Below are positions 24,741-31,200 of a stretch of DNA of 44,062 nt, piece by piece. The DNA is from a virus: positions 1 to 44,062 of the IMG/VR virus record IMGVR_UViG_3300042390_000370; one strand, written 5' to 3'. Numbering within the stretch: position 1 is the stretch's first letter; every line of letters begins with the position of its first letter. The position numbers and the translations under genes are program-made. The notes beneath the pieces are model-generated. The model had not been told where the DNA came from and ran no database searches. It was given only the letters and a program-made list of their open reading frames with translations.

Positions 24741-25151
24741 CTAGAACGACAGGACTTTCTTCAGCAACTTTGCGAGGACTGTCTCGCTAGTGGCAAGGTC
24801 AAGGTCTGCGATTAGTCCGAGAGTCTCAAACTGAAAGTTCTCAAATGACTTCTCGCCGTATCGGGCGACAGACTCGTTGTGAAACCGTGAGGACGGGTAG
24901 GTCACTCCGTCAAATGGTGCGTACATGGTGACGGTGAAACCTCGGTCGTTGGGTTGCCACCACACTAGGCGAATGGTCGCTGTGTATTGCTTGCGCTTGG
25001 GGTCGTGTGCGAAACACAACTCCACCTGCTCGCCTGCAGGGGTTCCGTCCCAGTCTTTATCTAGGACAGGGTTCTGCCATACATAAGTGACCTGACGGTA
25101 ATCGTAGTGGACTTTCGCCTGCGTAATACGCTCGGCTGTTGTTGCTGTCAT
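24741..25151 (-). CDS. Unknown leaderless protein (136 aa)
   Basis: MTATTAERITQAKVHYDYRQ starts at +1 of a family promoter. The middle is beta-rich (YTATIRLVWWQPNDRGFTV). It ends in a helical LAKLLKKVLSF. No domain recognised. A G/C hairpin (24694-24722) lies downstream. Confidence 0.7.
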   Translation of the reverse strand: MTATTAERITQAKVHYDYRQVTYVWQNPVLDKDWDGTPAGEQVELCFAHDPKRKQYTATIRLVWWQPNDRGFTVTMYAPFDGVTYPSSRFHNESVARYGEKSFENFQFETLGLIADLDLATSETVLAKLLKKVLSF

Positions 25152-25157
25152 ATCTTC

Positions 25158-25186
25158 AATTTATCGGTAGTAGGTACAATAAACAA
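25158..25186 (-). promoter_or_regulatory. Family promoter, leaderless (136-aa gene)
   Basis: TTGTTT, 17-nt spacer ending ACCTACTACCGA, TAAATT, GAAGAT, ATG. Confidence 0.8.
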
Positions 25187-25253
25187 CCTGACCGCACAAC
25201 TTTATTGACTTTTTTTCTTCGCAGTCAGGGGCCCCGTGTGTTACTGTTTGCCC

Positions 25254-25505
25254 ATGCCAATTTCTTGGGGTACATACTCATCACAACCGCCAACCGTAAG
25301 TGGCTACGACATTGAGCAATACTGCCGTTTCTTCACGATATGGGGTTGCGATATGAACTTTGCTCGCAACGCTGGGCTGTGGACGGTCACGATTACAAAC
25401 AATGGACAGACAGTTGCTGAAAGCGATAGTCACTCAGACTTGTTCCATGCGCTCAACGACTGCTACATGACCATGCGTGGTCTGAGCCCCGACACAACCG
25501 AGTAG
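25254..25505 (+). CDS. Unknown rightward protein (83 aa)
   Basis: MPISWGTYSSQPPTVSGYDI leads to GLWTVTITNNGQTVAESDSH, a beta-hairpin-like stretch. TACTGT lies 6 nt before the ATG, compatible with leaderless translation, but no -35 fits. It is the only rightward gene inside the leftward run and so escapes its promoters. No domain recognised. Confidence 0.6.
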   Translation: MPISWGTYSSQPPTVSGYDIEQYCRFFTIWGCDMNFARNAGLWTVTITNNGQTVAESDSHSDLFHALNDCYMTMRGLSPDTTE

Positions 25506-25512
25506 AGGCAGT

Positions 25513-25549
25513 AAGAAACCCACCTACCGAGTTGGCAGGTGGGTTCTTG
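25513..25549. terminator. Bidirectional terminator between convergent genes
   Basis: AGAAACCCACCT and AGGTGGGTTCT pair, close in sequence to the terminator at 18285-18325. Confidence 0.7.
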
Positions 25550-25565
25550 TTGTGAGTGGGAACTG

Positions 25566-25823
25566 TTAGAAGAATTTGTGCTTTGGCTTGATTTCTTCGT
25601 TGATAAATTTACCGAGGCTATCTGCCGACATCATTGCGTGAATTTCGGAGAACTCAACATCTAGGTATGTGTACATCTTGTCACCCCAAACAACGGCGAG
25701 AGCGTTGTGAAGTCCTTGATAGACCCAAGTGGTGATTGCTTCGGATTTTGCGTTGTAACAGACAAAGTCACCTGTTGAAGTGACTGTGACGCTACCTGTT
25801 GGTGTTTCAATAGTAACTGACAT
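25566..25823 (-). CDS. KTSC-domain protein, copy 1 (85 aa)
   Basis: MSVTIETPTGSVTVTSTGDF precedes LDVEFSEIHAMMSADSLGKF and an INEEIKPKH end. The final FxxIHxMMxADSLGxFIxxxIKP block matches KTSC domains and the copy at 34236-34550. KTSC proteins are small beta-rich proteins common in phages; function is not established. ATG at +1. Confidence 0.65.
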   Translation of the reverse strand: MSVTIETPTGSVTVTSTGDFVCYNAKSEAITTWVYQGLHNALAVVWGDKMYTYLDVEFSEIHAMMSADSLGKFINEEIKPKHKFF

Positions 25824-25829
25824 ACTTTT

Positions 25830-25858
25830 AGATTATCGGTAGTAGGTACTAAAAACAA
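25830..25858 (-). promoter_or_regulatory. Family promoter, leaderless (KTSC copy 1)
   Basis: TTGTTT, 17-nt spacer ending ACCTACTACCGA, TAATCT, AAAAGT, ATG. Confidence 0.8.
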
Positions 25859-25863
25859 CCTGT

Positions 25864-26049
25864 CTACGAAAAAGTTTTGAGTTTGTGTCGTATTAGTGTC
25901 AGGGCTCGTTCCACCTCAGGGGTAGCCCCGTTGTTGATAGGTAAGTTGCGTTGTAACCAAAGAAGGTTCTCTTTCTTTGAGGTATCCATACGCATCTCTG
26001 GAACTTCCAAGTAGCGGAGTATGAGTCCAAGAATGTCGGCTTCTATCAT
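25864..26049 (-). CDS. Unknown helical protein (61 aa)
   Basis: MIEADILGLILRYLEVPEMR continues to VERALTLIRHKLKTFS. Its ATG overlaps the upstream stop (ATGA), fixing the start. Helical; no domain recognised. Third gene of the 26503 to 25864 operon. Confidence 0.6.
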   Translation of the reverse strand: MIEADILGLILRYLEVPEMRMDTSKKENLLWLQRNLPINNGATPEVERALTLIRHKLKTFS

Positions 26050-26345
26050 GGTGCGAGTTTCCACCAAATTTCTTCCCCTGCGTAGTTCTCTCCCCCTCCA
26101 AAGTCATCTGCTGGGCTGTTCAACTCCGCATCAAAGCACTTCTCACAACGGTTGTTCTTTCCGTGCGGGTTCTGACGACCTGCGTTGCGTGAAAAAAGTT
26201 CCTTGTAAGTCATCTCTTTTTTACAGGAATAGCAGAACGCTGGGAGCCCAGCAGTTCGCTTCCAGTTCCGTTTGCGCCGTTTCTCCTCACGACGCAACTT
26301 TGCTTCCGTTTCTTGGCGCAACTTGAGTCGTTCGTGGAATCTCAC
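26046..26345 (-). CDS. Basic zinc-finger protein (99 aa)
   Basis: A GTG start overlaps the previous stop (GTGA). The N-terminal third is an Arg/Lys-rich helix (LRREEKRRKRNWKR). CYSCKKEM and later CEKCF form a four-Cys zinc site typical of HNH-like folds, without an evident catalytic His. Nucleic-acid binding is likely. Confidence 0.6.
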   Translation of the reverse strand: MRFHERLKLRQETEAKLRREEKRRKRNWKRTAGLPAFCYSCKKEMTYKELFSRNAGRQNPHGKNNRCEKCFDAELNSPADDFGGGENYAGEEIWWKLAP

Positions 26346-26503
26346 GATTTCGCTTTCTCCCAAATTGCAACTAGCAACTCACGCTCAGTAATTTTATGTT
26401 TTTCAAGCACTGCGTCAATTTCTTCGTTCTTCGCTTTCTTGTCTGCGATGTCCTCAATGACCTTGTCCCAAGTTTCCATTGTCTTACCTTCTGTCTCATT
26501 CAT
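26342..26503 (-). CDS. Leaderless small helical protein (53 aa)
   Basis: MNETEGKTMETWDKVIEDIA continues to ERELLVAIWEKAKS. Starts at +1 of a family promoter and heads a three-gene operon. Fully helical and charged; no domain recognised. Confidence 0.65.
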   Translation of the reverse strand: MNETEGKTMETWDKVIEDIADKKAKNEEIDAVLEKHKITERELLVAIWEKAKS

Positions 26504-26509
26504 AATTTC

Positions 26510-26538
26510 ATGTTATCGGTAGTAGGTCGTAAAACCAA
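26510..26538 (-). promoter_or_regulatory. Family promoter, leaderless (53-aa gene)
   Basis: TTGGTT, 17-nt spacer ending ACCTACTACCGA, TAACAT, GAAATT, ATG. Confidence 0.75.
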
Positions 26539-26587
26539 CCTGACCGCCGAGATTGGGTCGGGCAGTTTCCCACCCGACCCGACCCGA

Positions 26588-26872
26588 CTAACCGAGGTGG
26601 AGAGCGTGTTCTCCCTTTAGCCCTCGCAGGATTTCGGTGAGCGCTTCCTCTTTGGTCGCCGCCTCAGCGAGCGAAGTTGCGCACTGCTGAATGACTCGTG
26701 CCCAGTGGGCTGTCATGCCCTGCTGGGTCGCTTTGGTTACATAGGAGACCATCTGTTCTGCCCATGCTCGTGTTGCACCTTGTGCGGATTGCACTCGGTT
26801 CTCCAATACTAACAACAATGTTTCATGTGAAACATTCGCCTGCGTATTTCGCTCGGCTTGACTAACTGCCAT
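26588..26872 (-). CDS. Unknown helical protein (94 aa)
   Basis: MAVSQAERNTQANVSHETLL is followed by Ala/Gln-rich helices ending GEHALHLG. Starts at +1. Its codons 14-19 contain a parS-like palindrome, and a second one lies upstream of its promoter. No domain recognised; no similarity to ParB was seen. Confidence 0.65.
   Translation of the reverse strand: MAVSQAERNTQANVSHETLLLVLENRVQSAQGATRAWAEQMVSYVTKATQQGMTAHWARVIQQCATSLAEAATKEEALTEILRGLKGEHALHLG
26819..26834. promoter_or_regulatory. parS-like centromere site 1
   Basis: TGTTTCATGTGAAACA differs by one base from the bacterial chromosomal parS consensus TGTTTCACGTGAAACA. Arms extend to AATGTTTC and GAAACATT. Confidence 0.6.
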
Positions 26873-26878
26873 ACTTTC

Positions 26879-26907
26879 AAGATACAGGTAGTAAGTACCA
26901 AAACCAA
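26879..26907 (-). promoter_or_regulatory. Family promoter, leaderless (94-aa gene)
   Basis: TTGGTT, 17-nt spacer ending ACTTACTACCTG, TATCTT, GAAAGT, ATG. It lies between the two parS-like sites. Confidence 0.75.
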
Positions 26908-26919
26908 CCTCGCCCAAAA

Positions 26920-26935
26920 TGTTTCGCGTGAAACA
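26920..26935. promoter_or_regulatory. parS-like centromere site 2
   Basis: TGTTTCGCGTGAAACA, one base from the parS consensus, again with AAT and ATT extensions, 101 bp from site 1. Confidence 0.6.
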
Positions 26936-27026
26936 TTTACTTGTAGTGTGCAACTAAATTATCCGCAGACCCAAGGGTCAGAAACGCAAAAACACAATCG
27001 GGGCAACCGCCCAAAAATAAGTGTTT

Positions 27027-27051
27027 CTAATCTATGTACGGTGGCGGAAAG
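27027..27051 (+). repeat. CTAATC/ACGGTGGCGGAAAG element, copy 4
   Basis: Full consensus on the plus strand, directly beyond the hairpin that ends the candidate small RNA. Confidence 0.85.
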
Positions 27052-27053
27052 GG

Positions 27054-27092
27054 AGAGACCCCACCTGTGAAGGGTAAGCAGGTGGGGTCTCT
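27054..27092. terminator. 14-bp perfect hairpin
   Basis: AGAGACCCCACCTG (27054-27067) pairs with CAGGTGGGGTCTCT (27079-27092). No U run follows. Confidence 0.6.
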
Positions 27093-27158
27093 GCGACTTA
27101 TTTCGCTGGGGCGAGTAGGGCTTACTGCTTGCCTACTGAACGCAACTACTTTGTCGTT
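27054..27158 (-). ncRNA. Candidate 105-nt small RNA under a family promoter
   Basis: From the predicted +1 at 27158 the leftward transcript has no ATG start and ends in a perfect 14-bp hairpin. The only in-frame ATG overlaps the -10 box and stops after six codons. This is the cleanest non-coding unit among the 34 promoters. Confidence 0.5.
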
Positions 27159-27164
27159 ACTTTC

Positions 27165-27193
27165 ATATTACAGGTAGTAGGTATAAAAAACAA
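27165..27193 (-). promoter_or_regulatory. Family promoter of the candidate small RNA
   Basis: TTGTTT, 17-nt spacer ending ACCTACTACCTG, TAATAT, GAAAGT, then AAC. Confidence 0.75.
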
Positions 27194-27206
27194 CCTGACC
27201 GATAAA

Positions 27207-27515
27207 TTATTTTACAGTCCACACTCGTGAGGGGCGACCTCTATGCCCCGAGTTGCGAGACTCATCAGCGATAAGCACACGACCTTCTTCTTCCAACATC
27301 ATCAGACGCTTCGTAGCATTTGCCTTATCCATTTCCAAGTAGTCTGCTACCTCGCTAGTTCGTGCCTCTCCTATCAAGGCAACAGCAAGATACACAGCCT
27401 CTACTCGTGTGAGTTTTGATAAAAGTGCTTCACGCAATCTGTCAAAGTCTTTTATTGTTGCGACAGGGTTGCCGTCTACCAGCAACTCCTTGTCTGTCAT
27501 TGTAATGTTGTTCAT
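27207..27515 (-). CDS. Winged-helix DNA-binding protein (102 aa)
   Basis: After a short beta strand, residues 35-95 form a winged helix: VEAVYLAVALIGEARTSEVA, then KANATKRLMMLEEEGRVLI and GRPSRVWTV as the wing. Resembles MarR/ArsR-type or phage accessory regulators. ATG at +1 of its own family promoter, so it may be autoregulated and is a candidate for the shared regulator. Confidence 0.7.
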   Translation of the reverse strand: MNNITMTDKELLVDGNPVATIKDFDRLREALLSKLTRVEAVYLAVALIGEARTSEVADYLEMDKANATKRLMMLEEEGRVLIADESRNSGHRGRPSRVWTVK

Positions 27516-27521
27516 AAGACC

Positions 27522-27550
27522 AATGTATCGGTATGAGGTAGAAAAGACAA
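27522..27550 (-). promoter_or_regulatory. Family promoter, leaderless (winged-helix gene)
   Basis: TTGTCT, 17-nt spacer ending ACCTCATACCGA, TACATT, GGTCTT, ATG. Confidence 0.7.
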
Positions 27551-27569
27551 CCTCGCTAGAAAGATTTAT

Positions 27570-27758
27570 TTAGAACAAAGGTAGTTGGTTCTCGTCTGCT
27601 CGGGGCTGACAGAACTCATGAACAAAGCGGTAATGGTTTGTTTCGGTTTGCTTGATTGTGTTTGATGCGCCCTTCACCCAGCCAGTCAAAAGCCTGAGTG
27701 TAGTACTCCCCTTCGGGTCAATCTCTTCATCGCAGATTTCGCATTTGTATCGCGCCAT
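27570..27758 (-). CDS. Zinc-motif protein (62 aa)
   Basis: MARYKCEICDEEIDPKGSTT, then a middle loop and FVHEFC. CxxC plus HxxC ligands form a complete zinc site. It closes the operon that begins at 28284. No strong ribosome site; the GGGG of a CGGGGCT heptamer lies just upstream. Confidence 0.65.
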   Translation of the reverse strand: MARYKCEICDEEIDPKGSTTLRLLTGWVKGASNTIKQTETNHYRFVHEFCQPRADENQLPLF

Positions 27759-27770
27759 AGAGCCCCGAAG

Positions 27771-27845
27771 TTATCCGTTCTTTATCCAAAAAGCAAAGAA
27801 AAGGAAGAAGAAACTTCCAACAACATAAAAGGTAATCATTTCCAT
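27771..27845 (-). CDS. Membrane micropeptide (24 aa)
   Basis: MEMITFYVVGSFFFLFFAFW then IKNG: one hydrophobic helix. It overlaps the end of the 46-aa gene (ATGGAAATGA), so either Met 1 or Met 3 may start it. Confidence 0.45.
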   Translation of the reverse strand: MEMITFYVVGSFFFLFFAFWIKNG

Positions 27846-27976
27846 TTTCTACACGCTAGACGGTTTTGTTTCCGTTTGGCGCATGGAATGGTTGAGGCAC
27901 GAGGTCTACCCACACCGTCAATGTAGAGTTGCCGTTCTTCAGGTGTCCAACGGCGCTGAGCCATGTGCTTACGCAT
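27836..27976 (-). CDS. Small basic protein (46 aa)
   Basis: MRKHMAQRRWTPEERQLYID continues GVGRPR and ends in a Lys/Arg-rich tail with two Cys. Start overlaps the 102-aa stop (TAATG). Possible nucleic-acid binder. Confidence 0.55.
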   Translation of the reverse strand: MRKHMAQRRWTPEERQLYIDGVGRPRASTIPCAKRKQNRLACRKWK

Positions 27977-28284
27977 TAGCGACCAACCTTTCTAATCATT
28001 CGTGCGAAACGACCAACCTTCATTTTGCGTGTCATTGGCTTACCAACGATAAGACCAGCGACCACATCAAGTAGCCCACGCTCAATGAGAGAGTTCTCAA
28101 ACCACCCCAAGACGATTTCCATACGAGCCTGTGGTACGCCGTGCTTGGTCTCCCAAGCAGGAATGTCCTCACGCAATGCCTCTAACGCCTGTGCGCCAGT
28201 TGCGCCAATGGAGTAGTAGTGCTCGTCAATGAGGTCAAGCAGTTGTGTGTCGGTTAGGTTGTTGTAGTAGATGTAATCAGTCAT
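27976..28284 (-). CDS. Unknown leaderless protein (102 aa)
   Basis: MTDYIYYNNLTDTQLLDLID leads into a helical fold and a basic C-terminus (TRKMKVGRFARMIRKVGR). ATG at +1 of a family promoter; heads a four-gene operon. No domain recognised. Confidence 0.7.
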   Translation of the reverse strand: MTDYIYYNNLTDTQLLDLIDEHYYSIGATGAQALEALREDIPAWETKHGVPQARMEIVLGWFENSLIERGLLDVVAGLIVGKPMTRKMKVGRFARMIRKVGR

Positions 28285-28290
28285 ACCACC

Positions 28291-28319
28291 ATATTATAGG
28301 TAGTAGGTACTAATTACAA
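28291..28319 (-). promoter_or_regulatory. Family promoter, leaderless (four-gene operon)
   Basis: TTGTAA, 17-nt spacer ending ACCTACTACCTA, TAATAT, GGTGGT, ATG. The -35 lies in the end of the 121-aa gene. Confidence 0.75.
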
Positions 28320-28679
28320 CTCGTTGTCGTGTTTCTTTTCCCATTTTCCGTCTGCGCCGACCTGATAGGTCTGTCCGTCTTTCCATGTCCAAGCGCATGG
28401 ACAGCACGGTTCGTAGGCAGTCCCGTCTCCGTCTCCGCTTTCCCAGTTGATGTTTGGGTGTCCACCACTAAGGTATCCACGCAACTTGGGAAGAACCTCA
28501 ATGACCTTGACCACGCAATCGTGACAAATCCAAAACGCTGGGCTCTCGCTCGGCGGGAAGTTGTCAATAAAGCCACCGTAGTAACCCATTGCAACGCTGT
28601 CTAGGTAAAGACCGTATGTGTAGTCACCGAGTTCATCAGGAACTTCGGTTTCACAGTTGCTACATTTCATCGTGTTCAT
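28314..28679 (-). CDS. Zinc-motif protein (121 aa)
   Basis: MNTMKCSNCETEVPDELGDY starts with CSNC; ICHDC completes a four-Cys site, and PCCPCAW adds a second cluster. A known type of small actinophage protein without assigned function. Overlaps the end of the 60-aa gene; Met 1 or Met 4 may start. Confidence 0.65.
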   Translation of the reverse strand: MNTMKCSNCETEVPDELGDYTYGLYLDSVAMGYYGGFIDNFPPSESPAFWICHDCVVKVIEVLPKLRGYLSGGHPNINWESGDGDGTAYEPCCPCAWTWKDGQTYQVGADGKWEKKHDNEL

Positions 28680-28842
28680 AATCACATTCCATTCCGTCAC
28701 AACTGCCGTAATTTAGGCAGAAACTTTCGTAGTTCACACACACGGGGTCGCCTTCGTGAGCGTACACAATCGTGCGTTGGGTCTTGCGCCTGCCCCGCCG
28801 TTTGCCTACCTGATAGGCGAGAATGTGCGAGAGCAAACCCAT
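28660..28842 (-). CDS. Small Cys protein (60 aa)
   Basis: MGLLSHILAYQVGKRRGRRK, a basic N-terminus, then CVNYESFCLNYGSCDGMEC, four Cys that could form disulfides or bind metal. Start overlaps the previous stop (TAATG). Confidence 0.6.
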   Translation of the reverse strand: MGLLSHILAYQVGKRRGRRKTQRTIVYAHEGDPVCVNYESFCLNYGSCDGMECDYEHDEM

Positions 28843-29051
28843 TACTCATACTCCACAGAATAACCGTGATTCCGTATCTGTCCCTGTGCCCATAGGTAGC
28901 ACAGTTCTAGTTCTGAAGTTTTGTAACGATTAGTAGTATTGCCGTCAAGAGTCAAGGTGACCTCGTAGATGTTGAGGTTCTTGACGATTAGCATTGTTGC
29001 TTGTTCTCCGTCAAGATTCCGTGTCTGAATGTCTATTATTTCGCCGTTCAT
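28842..29051 (-). CDS. Unknown leaderless beta-rich protein (69 aa)
   Basis: MNGEIIDIQTRNLDGEQATM then alternating strands ending HGYSVEYE. ATG at +1. Heads a three-gene operon with the 60-aa and 121-aa genes. No domain recognised. Confidence 0.65.
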   Translation of the reverse strand: MNGEIIDIQTRNLDGEQATMLIVKNLNIYEVTLTLDGNTTNRYKTSELELCYLWAQGQIRNHGYSVEYE

Positions 29052-29057
29052 AATTTC

Positions 29058-29086
29058 ACTTTATCGGTAGTAGGTACAAAAAACAA
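29058..29086 (-). promoter_or_regulatory. Family promoter, leaderless (69-aa gene)
   Basis: TTGTTT, 17-nt spacer ending ACCTACTACCGA, TAAAGT, GAAATT, ATG. Confidence 0.8.
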
Positions 29087-29104
29087 CTTCACCAGTTCGG
29101 GTGG

Positions 29105-29356
29105 TTAGGGTCGCCCTGCGTCAACCCAATCCTCGTAAGAAGGGCTATTGTCGTAGTCGGGATTATCCTCAATCGTGTGCGGTTCTCCGCACAACGGACA
29201 CTTGGACTCAACCTCGCTACCACCACGACTATCAACGGTGTAATCCACCTCTGTCCACTCGTGGTCGCATGACTCACAATAGAAGTCAAAGTCACGCTCA
29301 ATGTCGTGCCAACCTGGAAGGTCGCTATGGCTACAGCCTGGGGGTAAATTGCTCAT
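29105..29356 (-). CDS. Zinc-ribbon protein (83 aa)
   Basis: MSNLPPGCSHSDLPGWHDIE, then CESCDHEW and KCPLCGEPH: two CxxC knuckles as in a zinc ribbon. The MSNLPPG start is common in small actinophage proteins. ATG at +1. Confidence 0.7.
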   Translation of the reverse strand: MSNLPPGCSHSDLPGWHDIERDFDFYCESCDHEWTEVDYTVDSRGGSEVESKCPLCGEPHTIEDNPDYDNSPSYEDWVDAGRP

Positions 29357-29362
29357 AATTTC

Positions 29363-29391
29363 AGATTATAGGTAGTAAGTAATAATAACAA
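29363..29391 (-). promoter_or_regulatory. Family promoter, leaderless (zinc ribbon)
   Basis: TTGTTA, 17-nt spacer ending ACTTACTACCTA, TAATCT, GAAATT, ATG. Upstream A-run. Confidence 0.8.
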
Positions 29392-29430
29392 CTTGCGGAA
29401 GAACATTTTTTTATACAACTGAGAAGGGTG

Positions 29431-29475
29431 GTCAGGGCTCGTTTATGAGTGGGAAGAAGGGCACGAGCCCCGACC
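29431..29475. repeat. Long inverted repeat
   Basis: GGTC-GGGCTCGT and ACGAGCCC-GACC flank about 20 nt, just before repeat copy 5. Possible transcript end. Confidence 0.5.
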
Positions 29476-29490
29476 AGAACTGTGTGTTTT

Positions 29491-29515
29491 CTAATCCTCT
29501 GACGGTGGCGGAAAG
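29491..29515 (+). repeat. CTAATC/ACGGTGGCGGAAAG element, copy 5
   Basis: Full consensus on the plus strand, 3 nt beyond the stop of the leftward 46-aa gene. Confidence 0.85.
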
Positions 29516-29518
29516 CCC

Positions 29519-29659
29519 TTAGCGATTTACTCCACACGCATAACAATGGTTGTTTTCCCATGCGTGTGTACAGTCCATCGGGGCTTCGCTGAACAAGTCA
29601 GACCAGTCGTGCTTGGCGATGACCCAACCGAGAATGAATGAGTAAATAACCCACCCCAT
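29519..29659 (-). CDS. Small membrane-anchored Cys protein (46 aa)
   Basis: MGWVIYSFILGWVIAKHDWS, a hydrophobic start, then DCTHAW and HCYACG, a zinc-type ligand set. Start overlaps the DUF3846 stop (TAATG). Confidence 0.6.
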   Translation of the reverse strand: MGWVIYSFILGWVIAKHDWSDLFSEAPMDCTHAWENNHCYACGVNR

Positions 29660-30009
29660 TACGACTTCACTCCTGCGTTAGCGTTCGTCTTGAACAGGAA
29701 CCACTGCTGGCGTACCGCTTCACAGATGGCTGGGTCAATGGCGTGTTCATAACCGTCATACTCGCCTTGAGCATTGAGAGAGCCGAACAGGACTGCGTCA
29801 CCACAGATGACCTGACCGAACACAATGCTCGCAACAGGGTTGAAAGGAAGTCCGTCAATCAAGCCAGTGTCATTGACATAGCCATGAAAGGATTTTTGGC
29901 GCACACAATCAAACCAACCGCCAACGATGTTACGGATAGTGATGTGATTATCCTCAACCATGATGGTTGTAGGTGCGGATTCTGCTGGGATAACTAATGC
30001 TCGTTTCAT
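29659..30009 (-). CDS. DUF3846-like protein (116 aa)
   Basis: MKRALVIPAESAPTTIMVED, then IVGGWFDCV, YVNDTGLIDGLPFNPVAS and VICGDAVLFG follow the DUF3846 pattern (KALVIP, GLPxN, IxGxxV). Function of the family is not established. ATG at +1 of a family promoter that lies inside the end of the 103-aa gene. Confidence 0.75.
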   Translation of the reverse strand: MKRALVIPAESAPTTIMVEDNHITIRNIVGGWFDCVRQKSFHGYVNDTGLIDGLPFNPVASIVFGQVICGDAVLFGSLNAQGEYDGYEHAIDPAICEAVRQQWFLFKTNANAGVKS

Positions 30010-30317
30010 ACCTTCACCTTATCGGTTGTAAGTTGTAATGACAACCTCTCCACTGCTTCTTTTGCCTTGTCGTACTCTCTCTGCAACTTGTCTTGTTTCA
30101 GTTGAGTTTTTAGTTCTTTGGCTGTGAGGATAAAGCCCCGTTTGCGGGCTTCCATTATTTGTTTCGTTGCGGTTGTTAGCGGTATGTCAAAGTGCTTCAT
30201 TACTGCCTCTTGTACAAACCCGTGAACTTGAACTAAAGTACGGGACTCAAACGCCTCGTTGTACACACGGGCGACTTCACGCAGGTATTCGTCTGAATGT
30301 CGTTTGCCTTGAGCCAT
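30006..30317 (-). CDS. HTH-like actinophage protein (103 aa)
   Basis: MAQGKRHSDEYLREVARVYN, then STxAxxWIxxAR-like TTATKQIMEARKRGFI. The pattern matches small actinobacterial HTH proteins. The C-terminus is a charged helix. Starts on a TAATG overlap and ends in ATGA with DUF3846. Confidence 0.6.
   Translation of the reverse strand: MAQGKRHSDEYLREVARVYNEAFESRTLVQVHGFVQEAVMKHFDIPLTTATKQIMEARKRGFILTAKELKTQLKQDKLQREYDKAKEAVERLSLQLTTDKVKV
30016..30044 (-). promoter_or_regulatory. Family promoter, leaderless (DUF3846), inside a gene
   Basis: TTGTCA, 17-nt spacer ending ACTTACAACCGA, TAAGGT, GAAGGT, ATG. Confidence 0.75.
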
Positions 30318-30742
30318 TAGTACAACCCCCATTCCTCACGCTCATCTTCCGTGACTGGGCGAACGGTTGTGGTGCTACCAGTAGGTGCGTCATGGTGAGA
30401 CAGTGAGTACTCAATGCGGTCTGCAAATACTTCATAGCGCATTGTCCACTCGCTACGAACGGTCATGCCCTCAATGAGTTTCGCTACCGTGTCGGCAGGA
30501 AAGAGTCCACCAGTGTCGCCATTCCATAGACGAAGATTCTCAACCTTCCACCAACCAGTTTCGTTGGAGTCACGAAGTTCCTCGGTAATCATTGCAAAGT
30601 CCTCAACTGCGAACTCCCAACAATCTCCGAAACAACCAGTGTTGTAAGTTTCGTCAAGTGACTTTTCTTCACCATCTTCCTCAAAAAGGTTGCAGGTGCA
30701 GGTGTTAGTAATTTCGCCCTTGAGCGTGTCTGTAGTAGTCAT
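30317..30742 (-). CDS. Unknown leaderless protein (141 aa)
   Basis: MTTTDTLKGEITNTCTCNLF begins with CTC and a further GCFGDC. Beta-rich middle, acidic end (EREEWGLY). ATG at +1; heads a three-gene leftward unit. No domain recognised. Confidence 0.7.
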   Translation of the reverse strand: MTTTDTLKGEITNTCTCNLFEEDGEEKSLDETYNTGCFGDCWEFAVEDFAMITEELRDSNETGWWKVENLRLWNGDTGGLFPADTVAKLIEGMTVRSEWTMRYEVFADRIEYSLSHHDAPTGSTTTVRPVTEDEREEWGLY

Positions 30743-30748
30743 ACCTTC

Positions 30749-30777
30749 AGATTATCGGTTATAAGTCGTAATCACAA
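30749..30777 (-). promoter_or_regulatory. Family promoter, leaderless (141-aa gene)
   Basis: TTGTGA, 17-nt spacer ending ACTTATAACCGA, TAATCT, GAAGGT, ATG. Confidence 0.75.
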
Positions 30778-30978
30778 CCCGTTGTTCAATTTCCCTATTG
30801 GGTGACTCAACGCCTCGTCTCTGCACTCGGCGCACACATCACGCACGCGCCATAGCCCCGACTCCAATACGATAGTTTCGGTGAGTCGGTCAAGTTTGGC
30901 GCAAGGGTCGGGGCCTATCAGGTGCTCGCACTCCGCAACGCCGTACTCTTGCTTTATCAAGTCAATGAGTAACTTCAT
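30772..30978 (-). CDS. Small Cys protein (68 aa)
   Basis: MKLLIDLIKQEYGVAECEHL, then CAKLDR and VCAECRDEAL. C-H plus CxxC ligands suggest zinc. Start overlaps the 73-aa stop (ATGA). Confidence 0.65.
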   Translation of the reverse strand: MKLLIDLIKQEYGVAECEHLIGPDPCAKLDRLTETIVLESGLWRVRDVCAECRDEALSHPIGKLNNGL

Positions 30979-31196
30979 ACATTTTGGAAGTAATCACGCA
31001 ACTCAGTCCAAGTCGCCTCAGACCAATCCAATCCGTGAGCGTGTTCGTCAATCAGGCTCATAGCCTTTTCTTTCTCACACTCCATGACAATCATCACGGA
31101 CAGTAACTGACTAGGTGAGTAACCTGCCTGTCGCTCGTGAGTTTCTAGTAGTTCATAGAACTTGCGCTTACACGCAATGTCGTATTTTGTATCCAT
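30975..31196 (-). CDS. Unknown leaderless helical protein (73 aa)
   Basis: MDTKYDIACKRKFYELLETH, helical, ending ATWTELRDYFQNV. ATG at +1. Coupled to the 68-aa gene. No domain recognised. Confidence 0.65.
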   Translation of the reverse strand: MDTKYDIACKRKFYELLETHERQAGYSPSQLLSVMIVMECEKEKAMSLIDEHAHGLDWSEATWTELRDYFQNV

Positions 31197-31200
31197 AATT

